This document shows positions 52,289-60,845 of a stretch of DNA of 64,000 nt, in pieces (position 1 is the stretch's first letter; each line of letters opens with the position of its first letter). Both the position numbers and the translations under genes were made by a program. The stretch is from NCBI GenBank assembly GCA_910587655.1, contig CAJUND010000013.1:1-64000 (forward strand), in the 5' to 3' direction. This stretch comes from an uncultured Agathobacter sp. GTDB lineage: Bacteria > Bacillota > Clostridia > Lachnospirales > Lachnospiraceae. Under the pieces are notes generated by a model. It saw only the letters and a list, made by a program, of their open reading frames with translations, had not been told where the DNA came from and did no database searches.

Positions 52289-52825
52289 ATGGAGGGACGG
52301 GCTGGAGGACTCAAAAACGGAATGCCGTCCGCTTACCAGGCAGGCCGCAAGCCGGTTATGGTTCTGGATTTATATCAGTCTGACGAAGAAACGCGGCAGA
52401 TAATCGCTGCAAAATATAACAGCCTGGAACAGGCGGAATGTGCCCTGGAAAACGGGGAATTGCAGGAGGAAAGAAAAATGCCATTTACTGAAATATGCAT
52501 ATATCAGGTCAAACCGCAGAAAACAGAGGAGTTTGAAACATTAATGCAGGAAGCCAGAAGCTTTCTGGAAAAGCAGGAGGGGCTTCTGTTACTCCGGCTT
52601 GCCAAAAGGGAGTATCGTATAGACATGGAGCAGATTAAAGAGGGGCAGGCACCGCTAAAAATAACCCGGATTGTAAAAAGCGTCAAGTACATGCTTTACT
52701 GGGAATTTGATACAAAAGAAAGTTACGGGGCGGCACAGAAAAAACTTTATGAAAGCTATTGGAAGTCTATTGAAAAATGCCTGATAGTTCCGCATGATAA
52801 ATATCTGGGGGAAGTGCTGTTCTGA
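52289..52825 (+). CDS. Antibiotic-biosynthesis-monooxygenase (ABM)-like domain protein, possibly 5' truncated
   Basis: The frame is open from before the upstream terminator, so its true start is unclear. From 52289 it encodes 178 residues. The C-terminal 115 (MPFTEICIYQVKPQKTEEFE, then TLMQEARSFLEKQEGLLLL) look like a dimeric ABM ferredoxin-like domain, and an internal ATG at 52478 has a perfect AGGAGG site, so this domain may be made alone. The upstream part (GMPSAYQAGRKPVMVLDLYQ, then SDEETRQIIAAKYNSL) looks genuinely coding but begins right after the terminator without a ribosome site. That suggests a lost 5' end. Function unknown. Confidence 0.6.
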   Translation: MEGRAGGLKNGMPSAYQAGRKPVMVLDLYQSDEETRQIIAAKYNSLEQAECALENGELQEERKMPFTEICIYQVKPQKTEEFETLMQEARSFLEKQEGLLLLRLAKREYRIDMEQIKEGQAPLKITRIVKSVKYMLYWEFDTKESYGAAQKKLYESYWKSIEKCLIVPHDKYLGEVLF

Positions 52826-52843
52826 TGCATTTTCCCCGGAAAA

Positions 52844-53062
52844 TTAATACTCCTTCGTAATCTCCGATTCCCCAATCCCGTACATCTCCATAAACTCCTC
52901 CAGATCATTTCTCCCCCGGATCAGCATGACCTCCGAAAACTTCCCCGTGCCGGTATTTTTAAACCCGGCAACCTGTTCCCCATTGCAGATACTTGCATGA
53001 ATAACCGGCTTTTCATGTTCCCTGTCATAGGTCTTTACCTGTTTTTTCTTTCTTCCAAACAT
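52844..53062 (-). CDS. Small conserved cytosolic protein
   Basis: 72 residues, MFGRKKKQVKTYDREHEKPV then ASICNGEQVAGFKNTGTGKF and a final acidic helix. AAGGAG lies before the ATG at 53062 (minus strand). Similar short proteins are widespread in Lachnospiraceae, sometimes mislabelled as aspartate dehydrogenase. It has no recognised domain. Confidence 0.65.
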   Translation of the reverse strand: MFGRKKKQVKTYDREHEKPVIHASICNGEQVAGFKNTGTGKFSEVMLIRGRNDLEEFMEMYGIGESEITKEY

Positions 53063-53207
53063 AGAGACTCCTTTTTGTAACCTTTTTTCAAATGGTAGCA
53101 TTGACGGCATAAAAAGTCAAATCTCTGCACATCAGAATGTACTCCCGGACAGTAAAAAATATGTGGTTTTAAAAACTATATAAAAAGGAAACAAAAACAG
53201 TATCATA

Positions 53208-53236
53208 TTGACTTGATTACCAATTGGGTGTAAAAT
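53208..53236 (+). promoter_or_regulatory. Promoter of the nitronate monooxygenase-like gene
   Basis: -35 TTGACT (53208-53213), a 17-base spacer and -10 TAAAAT (53231-53236). The spacer carries the palindrome CCAATTGG (within 53220-53227), a possible operator. Confidence 0.72.
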
Positions 53237-53274
53237 AATATCCGGTAAAATTAGGAAATTACAGGAAAGGAGCC

Positions 53275-53301
53275 GGTAACTGTTCTGCAGGGAGCAGTTA
53301 C
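53275..53301 (+). promoter_or_regulatory. Hairpin in the leader before the monooxygenase-like gene
   Basis: GTAACTG pairs with CAGTTAC around TTCTGCAGGGAG (about 53276-53301), just before the ATG at 53314. It may hold or expose the GGGAG ribosome site. Confidence 0.4.
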
Positions 53302-53313
53302 AAAACGGAAATT

Positions 53314-54456
53314 ATGGAACGAATCAGACAGACAATTGAAAAATTAAAAATCGGGGATAAAATTGCGCGTGTTCCGATTATCCAGGGCGGAATGGGAGTT
53401 GGAGTCAGCCGTTCCTCACTGGCAGGCGCGGTTGCGGCAGCCGGCGGTGTGGGAATAATTTCCACTGCCCAAATCGGATATGACGAGGAAAACTTTGAAC
53501 AGGACCAGGAAGGGTGCAACCTGAGAGCCATCCGCAGGCATATCAGGCGTGCGCGTGAGATTGCAGGGGATACCCTGGGGAAATGCAGCGGACTGATTGG
53601 CGTCAATGTCATGGTGGCGTTAAAGCATTACAGGGAGCATGTAAAAGCTGCGGTTTCTGCGGGCGCGGATGTAGTCATCTGCGGGGCGGGACTGCCGCTG
53701 GATTTGCCGGAGCTGGTGGAAGGCAGCGATACAAAAATTGCACCAATAGTTTCCGGTGTGCGCAGCTGCAGGCTGATTTTGCGGCAGTGGGCAAAAAAAT
53801 ACCACCGCACGGCTGATTTTATTGTAGTGGAAGGACCGGCAGCGGGAGGACATCTGGGCTTTCATATGGAAGAACTGGAGAAATTCGGATATACCGGGGC
53901 GGACGGACAGCAGGAAAATCCCCAGTCCTTTATGGATGATGAAATCCGGGGGATTATCGCTTTAAAGGAAGAATATGAAAACGAATACCACTGCCATATT
54001 CCGGTTATCGCGGGAGGCGGCGTATTTGACCACCAGGACGTGGAACATGCCTTAAGCCTGGGAGCGGAAGGCGTGCAGGTGGCGAGCCGGTTTGTCACCA
54101 CCTATGAGTGCGATGCCTCGGATGCTTACAAGCAGGCATACATAGATGCAAAGGAAGAGGATATCCGGATTATTAAAAGCCCGGTGGGGCTTCCGGGACG
54201 GGCACTGTACAATACCTTTGCAAAAAAAGCGGAGGAAGGCGCATACAGTGTAAAAAAATGTTACCAGTGCCTTGCAAAATGCAATCCGGCAAAAGTACCG
54301 TACTGTATTACCAAAGCGCTGGTGGACGCCGTAAAAGGGGACACGGAAAACGGCCTTGTATTCTGCGGGGCGAATGTCGGACGGATCAATAAAATGATGA
54401 GCGTGCAGGAACTGGTAAATGAACTCGCAGGGGTCACGACTGCTGAACTGATATAA
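53314..54456 (+). CDS. Nitronate monooxygenase / FabK-like FMN enzyme
   Basis: A 380-residue FMN-dependent TIM-barrel enzyme of the 2-nitropropane dioxygenase/FabK superfamily. The N-terminus has IPIIQGGMGVGVSRSSLAG-type glycine-rich FMN contacts (VPIIQGGMGVGVS). Further motifs are VVEGPAAGGHLGFH (catalytic His region), IPVIAGGGVFDHQDVEHALS and EGVQVASRF. A cysteine-containing C-terminal extension (KKCYQCLAKCNPAKVPYC) is longer than in typical nitronate monooxygenases and looks metal-binding. It stands alone, so fatty-acid synthesis is not implied. It oxidises alkyl nitronates or reduces an enoyl substrate. Confidence 0.85.
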   Translation: MERIRQTIEKLKIGDKIARVPIIQGGMGVGVSRSSLAGAVAAAGGVGIISTAQIGYDEENFEQDQEGCNLRAIRRHIRRAREIAGDTLGKCSGLIGVNVMVALKHYREHVKAAVSAGADVVICGAGLPLDLPELVEGSDTKIAPIVSGVRSCRLILRQWAKKYHRTADFIVVEGPAAGGHLGFHMEELEKFGYTGADGQQENPQSFMDDEIRGIIALKEEYENEYHCHIPVIAGGGVFDHQDVEHALSLGAEGVQVASRFVTTYECDASDAYKQAYIDAKEEDIRIIKSPVGLPGRALYNTFAKKAEEGAYSVKKCYQCLAKCNPAKVPYCITKALVDAVKGDTENGLVFCGANVGRINKMMSVQELVNELAGVTTAELI

Positions 54457-54464
54457 AAATCCCC

Positions 54465-54492
54465 TTGACACTGTTTCCTGAACACGTATAAT
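54465..54492 (+). promoter_or_regulatory. Strong promoter of thiC
   Basis: -35 TTGACA (54465-54470), a 16-base spacer and -10 TATAAT (54487-54492). Confidence 0.85.
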
Positions 54493-54511
54493 AAAAAGAG
54501 ATGGAAAATGA

Positions 54512-54556
54512 CCGCATATATACATAAATTTTATGGTATGTATGCGGTTTTATATT
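54512..54556 (+). terminator. Hairpin with T run just after the thiC promoter (possible attenuator)
   Basis: ACCGCATA then TACATAAA pair with TTTATGGTATG and TATGCGGT, followed by TTTTAT. It starts about 15 bases into the predicted transcript and ends about 70 bases before the gene, so it could cut off most transcripts early. Confidence 0.6.
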
Positions 54557-54624
54557 AACTGACAGCTGGCCCGTGAACAGGTACGCTGATGTTTACCAAA
54601 AAAAGGGGAAAGGTTGAAAATAAC

Positions 54625-55929
54625 ATGAAAGAATATGCAACGCAGATGGAAGCGGCAAAAAAGGGAATCGTCACAGAAGAATTAAAAAAGGTTGCCGAAA
54701 AAGAACATATGACTACGGAAGAGCTGATGCCGCTTGTGGCGTCCGGCAAAGTGGCAGTCTGTGCAAATAAAAAACATACATGCATTGACCCGCAGGGCGT
54801 CGGCTCCATGTTAAAAACAAAGATAAATGTAAACCTCGGCGTCTCCAGGGACTGTAAGGATTACAATGTGGAAATGGAAAAAGTCATGGCTGCCGTGAAC
54901 ATGGGCGCCGATGCGATTATGGATCTTTCCTCACACGGGGATACAACGGAATTCCGCAGAAAACTGACTGCCGAGTGTCCGGCAATGATAGGAACTGTTC
55001 CGGTATATGATTCCGTTATCCATTACCAGCGCGATTTAAATACATTAACCGCAAAGGACTTTATTGACGTCATCCGTCTTCATGCTGAGGACGGCGTGGA
55101 CTTTGTGACACTGCACTGCGGAATCACCAGAAAGACCATTGAGCAGATAAAAAAACAGGGACGTAAAATGAATATCGTTTCCCGCGGGGGCTCCCTTGTG
55201 TTTGCCTGGATGACAATGACTGGCGAGGAAAACCCGTTTTATGAATACTATGATGAAATCCTGGAAATCTGCCGTGAATACGACGTGACAATTTCCCTTG
55301 GGGACGCCTGCCGGCCGGGATGCCTTGCAGATGCATCGGATGTGTGCCAGATTGAAGAGCTGGTGCGTCTTGGGGAACTGACAAAACGTGCATGGGAGAA
55401 AGACGTGCAGGTCATGGTTGAGGGACCGGGGCATATGCCGATGGACCAGATTGCTGCCAACATGAAAATACAGCAGAGTATCTGCCACGGCGCGCCGTTT
55501 TATGTTTTAGGACCTCTTGTAACGGATATTGCACCGGGATATGACCACATTACATCCGCAATCGGCGGGGCAATCGCTGCAGCATCCGGAGCGGCTTTTC
55601 TCTGTTACGTGACACCGGCGGAGCATCTGGCGCTTCCGAATGTGGAGGATGTGAAACAGGGAATTATGGCGTCCAAAATTGCCGCCCATGCAGCTGATAT
55701 CGCAAAAGGCGTCCGCGGAGCCATGGAAATGGACAACCGGATGGCAGATGCCCGCCGTACGCTGGACTGGGAGGCGCAGTGGGCGTGTGCCATGGACCCG
55801 GAAACTGCAAGGAGAATCCGTGATGAACGCGCACCGGAGCATGACGACACCTGCTCCATGTGCGGAAAATTCTGCGCGGTCCGCAGTATGAACAAGGCGC
55901 TGAACGGAGAGCATATAGACATACTGTAA
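54625..55929 (+). CDS. thiC: Phosphomethylpyrimidine synthase ThiC
   Basis: A 434-residue radical-SAM-like enzyme that converts aminoimidazole ribotide to HMP-phosphate for thiamine synthesis in the cytosol. It has VACANKKHTCIDPQGVGS-type N-terminal motifs, MDLSSHGDTTEFRRKL, CGITRKTI, GDACRPGCLADA and the [4Fe-4S] site CSMCGKFC near the end. The length matches the anaerobic, short form. I use the ATG at 54625; an ATG at 54589 is possible. No TPP riboswitch is visible between the promoter and the gene, which is unusual, and a hairpin fills that space. No other thi genes are adjacent. Confidence 0.95.
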   Translation: MKEYATQMEAAKKGIVTEELKKVAEKEHMTTEELMPLVASGKVAVCANKKHTCIDPQGVGSMLKTKINVNLGVSRDCKDYNVEMEKVMAAVNMGADAIMDLSSHGDTTEFRRKLTAECPAMIGTVPVYDSVIHYQRDLNTLTAKDFIDVIRLHAEDGVDFVTLHCGITRKTIEQIKKQGRKMNIVSRGGSLVFAWMTMTGEENPFYEYYDEILEICREYDVTISLGDACRPGCLADASDVCQIEELVRLGELTKRAWEKDVQVMVEGPGHMPMDQIAANMKIQQSICHGAPFYVLGPLVTDIAPGYDHITSAIGGAIAAASGAAFLCYVTPAEHLALPNVEDVKQGIMASKIAAHAADIAKGVRGAMEMDNRMADARRTLDWEAQWACAMDPETARRIRDERAPEHDDTCSMCGKFCAVRSMNKALNGEHIDIL

Positions 55930-55977
55930 GTAATTGTCAAAAAGGAAATAAAGCAAAACATATGAAAGGGGACGGAT

Positions 55978-56721
55978 ATGAGAACCGAAACATATCTTAC
56001 CGTACAGGAGTACCGTTCGAAAAAAGGAGCCGCATCCATTGTACTTAAAGTGATTGCAGTTGCTTTGTCTGTATATGGAATGTGCCGGTCGTTTCAGGGA
56101 CTGGTTTCACTGACTCTTTTTACCAACCTGTCAAATATTTTTATGGATCTGGTACTGTTTGGATTCATGGTATACGAAATAAAAAAATTTAAAAAAGGCG
56201 GTAAAACCTCGCCGCCGGCAAACGGATGGTATGTGCTGAAATATATGGCGACAACGAGTATTACACTGACGATGTTTGTTTACATGGCACTGCTTGCCCC
56301 GACAAATCCGGAAGGCTTTGTGCATTCCTATCTGCAGAACGGGGCGGGAAGCCTCTGTGTGCACCTGATCAGCCCGCTGCTTGCGGTCATTGATTTTATT
56401 GTTTTTGATTACTATTACGAGTCCAGCCGGGCGCATATCCTGTTTTCGATGATTCCCCCGCTTGCCTATGTGGGATTTGTGGTGGCGCTTGCCGAGCAGG
56501 GAATCCGCTGGAACGAAACGATGACTGCACCGTACAATTTTATCAATTACGGTGCGCCGACCGGGTGGTTTGGTTTTGATTTAAGCCAGATGGGCAGTAC
56601 AACGCTTGGAATCGGGGTGGCATATAATATAATTGCGGTTGCCATTGTTTTTATGATTATCGGAATGTTTTATCTTGCAGTTAAAAATTTGAGAAGAAGA
56701 AAAATGCTCGGAGAGGATTAA
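55978..56721 (+). CDS. Pr6Pr-like multi-pass membrane protein
   Basis: 247 residues with six to seven helices (SIVLKVIAVALSVYGMCRSF; LVSLTLFTNLSNIFMDLVLF; VLKYMATTSITLTMFVYMAL; LCVHLISPLLAVIDFIVFDY; HILFSMIPPLAYVGFVVALA; LGIGVAYNIIAVAIVFMIIG). The FTNLSN and HLISPLLAVIDF motifs are those of the Pr6Pr/FAR-17a-like family. GAAAGGGG lies upstream. Function unknown. Confidence 0.75.
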   Translation: MRTETYLTVQEYRSKKGAASIVLKVIAVALSVYGMCRSFQGLVSLTLFTNLSNIFMDLVLFGFMVYEIKKFKKGGKTSPPANGWYVLKYMATTSITLTMFVYMALLAPTNPEGFVHSYLQNGAGSLCVHLISPLLAVIDFIVFDYYYESSRAHILFSMIPPLAYVGFVVALAEQGIRWNETMTAPYNFINYGAPTGWFGFDLSQMGSTTLGIGVAYNIIAVAIVFMIIGMFYLAVKNLRRRKMLGED

Positions 56722-56729
56722 TCGGGATT

Positions 56730-57740
56730 ATGAAAAGCAGAAAAATAAAAATGGGATTGCTCCCTGTTATGGCAGCTCTTGTGTGCCTTACGGCATGCGG
56801 GCCGGAGAAAAAGGACCCGAAGTATATTGAACCTGGAACACAGCAGGCAGGGCAGGTAACACAGCAGCCGGAGCCGGTTGTGGAAGCATGGAGTTACCAG
56901 GCGGTGGCAACAGACACGACCAACGGCCTGCCGAAAAGCGTGGTCAGCGATTACGGTGTACTGATTGATGTGGAAAAAGGAGAAATCCTTGCAGCACAGA
57001 AACTAAAGAAGCGGATGAATCCTGCGTCCATGACAAAGATTCTGACAGTGCTTGTGGCTGCGGAGCATGTGGATATGGACCATCTGGAGGATACTGTAAC
57101 CGTCAGCCAGGAAGCAACGGATTACAGCTACAGCAACGGCTGCAGCAATACCGGCTATGAAGTGGACGAGCAGGTAACAGTGCAGGATCTTTTTTACGGG
57201 ACGATACTTCCTTCCGGTGCGGATTCTGCTTATACCCTGGCTGTTTATGTGGCAGGTTCGCATGAGGCGTTTGTGGACATGATGAATGAAAAACTGGAGG
57301 AAATGGGACTTTCGGAGACCACACATTTTACCAACTGCGTGGGGCTTTATGATGAAGACCACTACAGCACCGTTTATGACATGGCTGTAATAATGAAAGC
57401 GGCATCAGACAATGAGTTCTGCCGGAAGGTTCTTTCCGCACGTACATATGTTACCACGCAGACGAAGGAACATAAGGAAGGGCTTACCGTGTCCAACTGG
57501 TTTTTGCGGAGGATTGAGGACAAGGATACCCACGGGGAGGTGCTCTGTGCCAAAACCGGATTTGTAAATGAGTCCGGAAGCTGTGCTGCAAGCCTTGCTG
57601 CAGATGGTACGGGAAGGGAATATCTTTGTGTAACAGCCGGTTCGACCAGCAGCTGGCGGTGTATTTACGACCATGTGGATATCTATGATGCGTTTCTTCC
57701 GGTGGTGGAACCCATGGATGCAGAAACGGGGACAGAATAA
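56730..57740 (+). CDS. D-alanyl-D-alanine carboxypeptidase (DacF/PBP5 family) lipoprotein
   Basis: A 336-residue serine peptidase S11 acting outside the membrane on peptidoglycan stem peptides. It has a lipobox (VCLTACG, Cys about 21), a Pro/Gln-rich linker, the active-site SxxK in MNPASMTKILTVLVAAEHVD, an SGADSA motif in place of SxN and the KTG triad in LCAKTGFVNESGSCA. The C-terminal PBP5 stalk domain is absent, so the enzyme is a short lipid-anchored form. It lies eight bases after the Pr6Pr-like gene, perhaps the same operon. A strong bidirectional terminator follows. Confidence 0.92.
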   Translation: MKSRKIKMGLLPVMAALVCLTACGPEKKDPKYIEPGTQQAGQVTQQPEPVVEAWSYQAVATDTTNGLPKSVVSDYGVLIDVEKGEILAAQKLKKRMNPASMTKILTVLVAAEHVDMDHLEDTVTVSQEATDYSYSNGCSNTGYEVDEQVTVQDLFYGTILPSGADSAYTLAVYVAGSHEAFVDMMNEKLEEMGLSETTHFTNCVGLYDEDHYSTVYDMAVIMKAASDNEFCRKVLSARTYVTTQTKEHKEGLTVSNWFLRRIEDKDTHGEVLCAKTGFVNESGSCAASLAADGTGREYLCVTAGSTSSWRCIYDHVDIYDAFLPVVEPMDAETGTE

Positions 57741-57753
57741 GACGTGGAAATGA

Positions 57754-57796
57754 TAAGAGGGCGGGTGGATACATTTGATATCCATCCGCCCTCTTA
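57754..57796. terminator. Bidirectional terminator between convergent genes
   Basis: TAAGAGGGCGGGTGGATA (57754-57771) pairs with TATCCATCCGCCCTCTTA (57779-57796) with one G-T pair. It separates the carboxypeptidase and HD-GYP genes. Confidence 0.9.
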
Positions 57797-57801
57797 CTGT
57801 A

Positions 57802-58899
57802 TTACAGAATAATAATATTTGTACAGTTAATGTCCTCGCCAAGTTCGTATACCGTCCCGGATTCAAGTCCCACAACAGTCGGACGCAGAATATAGTGGGG
57901 TGTGTTTTTTACCACCTTCGCTTTTTCCCCGTTGCTGAGTTCCACAATACTGTCAACCGGATAGAGAATGGTGCTTTCCAGAAAGCTGTTCATCGCCTTC
58001 ATGTCAAGCTCCATCGTCATGGACATAATCATTTCCACGGCATCACGCTGTGAAAACGCTTTTTTGTATGGACGTTCCGTGACAAGGGCGTCATATATAT
58101 CAGCAACCGAAAGAATTCTTGCGTAAGGTGAAATCCTTTCCGGTCCCACGCCCATCGGATACCCTTTGCTGTTTAATTTTTCGTGGTGCTGGAGAACACC
58201 CAGACAGACAGCGGCTGAAATATCCTCGCGGTCTTTAATCATCTGGTAACCGAAGGTCGCATGCTGCTTCATAATGGCAAATTCATCATCATCCAGACGG
58301 CCGGGTTTGTTCAGAACCTCCAGCGGAATCTTGGTTTTGCCGATATCGTGTAAAAGTCCGGTCATACCGATTTCATGAATTTCTTTACCGGAAAGTCCCT
58401 GGTGCTTGGCAATAATCATGGCAATGGTCGCCACGTCAACACTGTGTTTGAATGTGTATTCATCACTGGTCTTAAGTGCGGAAATATCAATTGCAATCGC
58501 ATCATTGTCATTGATGGCAGACATCAGGTCATTTGCAATGCTGTCGGTTGCAGACACCATTTCCTGGGAACCGGTATTGCTGTATATGTACTGGATGCCT
58601 TCGGAAACACGCTGTTTTACGCTGTCGGAGAGCATAACCTTGGAACGGTCGTCCGTGCGGTATTTTTCGATGTTTTTTTCCGCCTTCGGGGAAATCTTTT
58701 CTTTTGTTTCGTTTGCGGCATCTTCTTCCCCCAGCTGGACATAAACAGTCATGATTCCGAGCTGGATCATGGAATCAATCATGTACTGGTCCAGTTCTGC
58801 GCCGCGGGCAACCAGATTACGCCCGAGCCGGTCCACAACGGGATGGTCCAGTTTCATTCCAGGCTGCAGTTGTCTTGTTCGCATGTATTGACGTTTCAT
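57802..58899 (-). CDS. HD-GYP domain phosphodiesterase (soluble)
   Basis: 365 residues without membrane segments. Residues 1-110 form an uncharacterised N-terminal domain (MKLDHPVVDRLGRNLVARGA) common to DUF3391-like or PilZ-like HD-GYP proteins. Residues 125-310 hold the HD-GYP core: TGLLHDIGKTKIPLEVLNKP (HD), HATFGYQMI, and VLQHHEKLNSKGYPMGVGPE, the equivalent of HHExxDGxGYP, with Asn-Ser-Lys replacing D-G in the signature. A short C-terminal segment follows. It probably hydrolyses cyclic di-GMP, but the changed signature leaves activity in doubt. The ATG at 58899 has GGAGGG upstream. Confidence 0.88.
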   Translation of the reverse strand: MKRQYMRTRQLQPGMKLDHPVVDRLGRNLVARGAELDQYMIDSMIQLGIMTVYVQLGEEDAANETKEKISPKAEKNIEKYRTDDRSKVMLSDSVKQRVSEGIQYIYSNTGSQEMVSATDSIANDLMSAINDNDAIAIDISALKTSDEYTFKHSVDVATIAMIIAKHQGLSGKEIHEIGMTGLLHDIGKTKIPLEVLNKPGRLDDDEFAIMKQHATFGYQMIKDREDISAAVCLGVLQHHEKLNSKGYPMGVGPERISPYARILSVADIYDALVTERPYKKAFSQRDAVEMIMSMTMELDMKAMNSFLESTILYPVDSIVELSNGEKAKVVKNTPHYILRPTVVGLESGTVYELGEDINCTNIIIL

Positions 58900-59075
58900 C
58901 AGATATCCCTCCATGTCCTTATATTTTACAATGTTTTCCCACGAGTTACAACTGTTTCTGCAAAAATATTTCAGGCATTTCCGTTATCCGGAAAACTAGT
59001 TCTTTGGTACAGCTTGGAAGAACCCAAAATGTCTGGTATACTGGCTTAAAGCACATAAAAGGTACGGGAGGATAT

Positions 59076-60437
59076 ATGCTGCCGCAGGAATTTAAAGACA
59101 GAATGAAACTCATGCTGGGAAATGAATATCCGGCATTTTTACAAAGCTTTGAGGAACCGGCGTATCAGGCGCTGCGTGTGAATCCTTTGAAGGGTACGAA
59201 AGAGGACTTTTTAAATAAAGCTCCTTTTTCCCTTACCCCTGTTCCATGGGAGAAAAACGGTTTTTATTATGGAAACGGGGATTCGCCGGGGAAGCATCCG
59301 TACCATGCTGCAGGTGCGTATTATATGCAGGAGCCAAGCGCAATGGTTCCGGCTGCATACTTAAACGCACAGCCAGGGGAACGCGTCCTGGATCTGTGTG
59401 CCGCCCCAGGAGGGAAAAGCACGCAGACTGCCGCCTCCATGCAGGGGCAGGGGCTTCTTGTCTGTAATGAAATCCATCCGGCACGGGCAAAGATCCTTTC
59501 TGAAAATATCGAGCGGATGGGAATCCGCTGTGCCATAGTGACAAATGAAAGTCCGCAGAAGCTTGCGGAAGTGTTTGTGGAATATTTTGACCGGATTATG
59601 GTGGATGCCCCGTGTTCAGGCGAGGGGATGTTCCGTAAAAACGAAACTGCCTGTGAAGAATGGAGTCTGGAAAACGTAAAGCTGTGTGCAGAGCGTCAGG
59701 ACGGGATACTGGAGTGTGCAGCATCCATGCTCCGTGCAGGAGGAAGAATCGTGTATTCTACCTGTACATTTGCTCCGGAAGAAAATGAAGGAACCATCAG
59801 CCGTTTTATAAAAAAGCACCCGGAGTTTTCCATAACAGAATGCAGGCGTTTGGAAGGAATGTCCGCCGGGGTGCCGGAATGGACGGATGAACCGGCAGAC
59901 GGACTGAAACGGACCATCCGCCTGTTTCCGCATAAGCTGCACGGGGAGGGACATTTTGCGGCGGTGCTTGAAAAGCAGGATGGGCTGCAAAACGGCTGCT
60001 GCACCGCAGGAATGGAAAAGGGAATCAGGGAAAAAGAGGTCAGCGAGTATACGGATTTTGTCCGGCAGTTTCTAAGGACTGACCTTTCGGGAATACTGGT
60101 ACGTTTTAAGGACCAGCTCTATCTTGCCCCGGAACAGACTCCGGCACTGAAAGGGCTTAAAGTACTGCGTCCGGGGCTGCATCTTGGCACGTTAAAAAAG
60201 AACCGGATGGAGCCGGGACATGCACTTGCCCTTGCCCTGGGTCCGGATGAGGCGGTGTATTCCCATGATTTGCCCGGGGACGGGGAAAAAATCCGTGCAT
60301 ATTTAAACGGGCAGACGTTTTATGCAGAAGGTGAAAAAGGCTGGTATCTGGTTTCTGTGGACGGATACAGCTGCGGATGGGGGAAACTCACGGGCAGCAT
60401 AATGAAAAACCATTATCCGAAAGGACTGCGTTTATGA
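59076..60437 (+). CDS. RsmF/RsmB-type rRNA (cytosine-C5) methyltransferase
   Basis: A 453-residue NOL1/NOP2/Sun-family methyltransferase. The N-terminal RNA-binding part is short. The catalytic core has CAAPGGKSTQTAASM (SAM motif), VDAPCSGEGMFRKN (catalytic Cys of motif IV) and YSTCTFAPEENEGTI (second conserved Cys of motif VI). The C-terminal domain has the RsmF-like PUA-type region. It methylates a cytosine in 16S rRNA. I use the ATG at 59076 with GGGAGG upstream. A longer reading from 58875 would overlap the divergent HD-GYP gene. The end overlaps a possible ATGA start for the next gene. Confidence 0.9.
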   Translation: MLPQEFKDRMKLMLGNEYPAFLQSFEEPAYQALRVNPLKGTKEDFLNKAPFSLTPVPWEKNGFYYGNGDSPGKHPYHAAGAYYMQEPSAMVPAAYLNAQPGERVLDLCAAPGGKSTQTAASMQGQGLLVCNEIHPARAKILSENIERMGIRCAIVTNESPQKLAEVFVEYFDRIMVDAPCSGEGMFRKNETACEEWSLENVKLCAERQDGILECAASMLRAGGRIVYSTCTFAPEENEGTISRFIKKHPEFSITECRRLEGMSAGVPEWTDEPADGLKRTIRLFPHKLHGEGHFAAVLEKQDGLQNGCCTAGMEKGIREKEVSEYTDFVRQFLRTDLSGILVRFKDQLYLAPEQTPALKGLKVLRPGLHLGTLKKNRMEPGHALALALGPDEAVYSHDLPGDGEKIRAYLNGQTFYAEGEKGWYLVSVDGYSCGWGKLTGSIMKNHYPKGLRL

Positions 60438-60478
60438 TCTGGAATATTTACAGGAAAACCGAGGCGGGAGAGAATCGT

Positions 60479-60757
60479 ATGGAGAATAAAAAAGTAGAAG
60501 ACAAGGTATTTGACCAGATACAGATGATGGTATCGGGGCGGCTGGAAAAAGGCGGAAAGGAAATTGTGCGTGTTTCCTTTTTCAGGGGAAAAGATTATGC
60601 AGACGGTGTGCTGCCGGACGGTGTCATAGAAAAATCAGAAGGCTTTACGGATGCAGAAAAGGTACTTCTTGCCGAATACCTGAAACAGAACCGGAAGCAG
60701 ATTTATGATGAGGCAAAAGAAATAGACCCGATGAAGAAGTGGCTGGGATTAAAATAA
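60479..60757 (+). CDS. Small uncharacterised protein after the rRNA methyltransferase
   Basis: 92 residues, MENKKVEDKVFDQIQMMVSG with a later GFTDAEKVLLAEYLKQNRKQ. It is helical, charged and soluble. GGCGGGAG lies eight bases before the ATG at 60479; another in-frame ATG at 60434 overlaps the methyltransferase stop, so translational coupling is possible. No known domain. Confidence 0.65.
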   Translation: MENKKVEDKVFDQIQMMVSGRLEKGGKEIVRVSFFRGKDYADGVLPDGVIEKSEGFTDAEKVLLAEYLKQNRKQIYDEAKEIDPMKKWLGLK

Positions 60758-60777
60758 TGAAATATAAAACAGAAGAA

Positions 60778-60817
60778 CGGGAGGATTCCTTTATGGTTAT
60801 CATAAGGAATCCTCCCG
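60778..60817. terminator. Bidirectional terminator, 14-bp perfect stem
   Basis: CGGGAGGATTCCTT (60778-60791) pairs with AAGGAATCCTCCCG (60804-60817), between the small gene and the convergent TPM-domain gene. Confidence 0.9.
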
Positions 60818-60845
60818 CCTTGTTATGTATAAAAGGCGTCCGTGA

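Noticed and set aside
54493..54624. TPP riboswitch before thiC
   Set aside because: The conserved CTGAGA and ACCTGAT-type segments are absent from the leader.
58875..59075. N-terminal extension of the rRNA methyltransferase
   Set aside because: It overlaps the start of the divergent HD-GYP gene, and the ATG at 59076 has GGGAGG and matches the family start.
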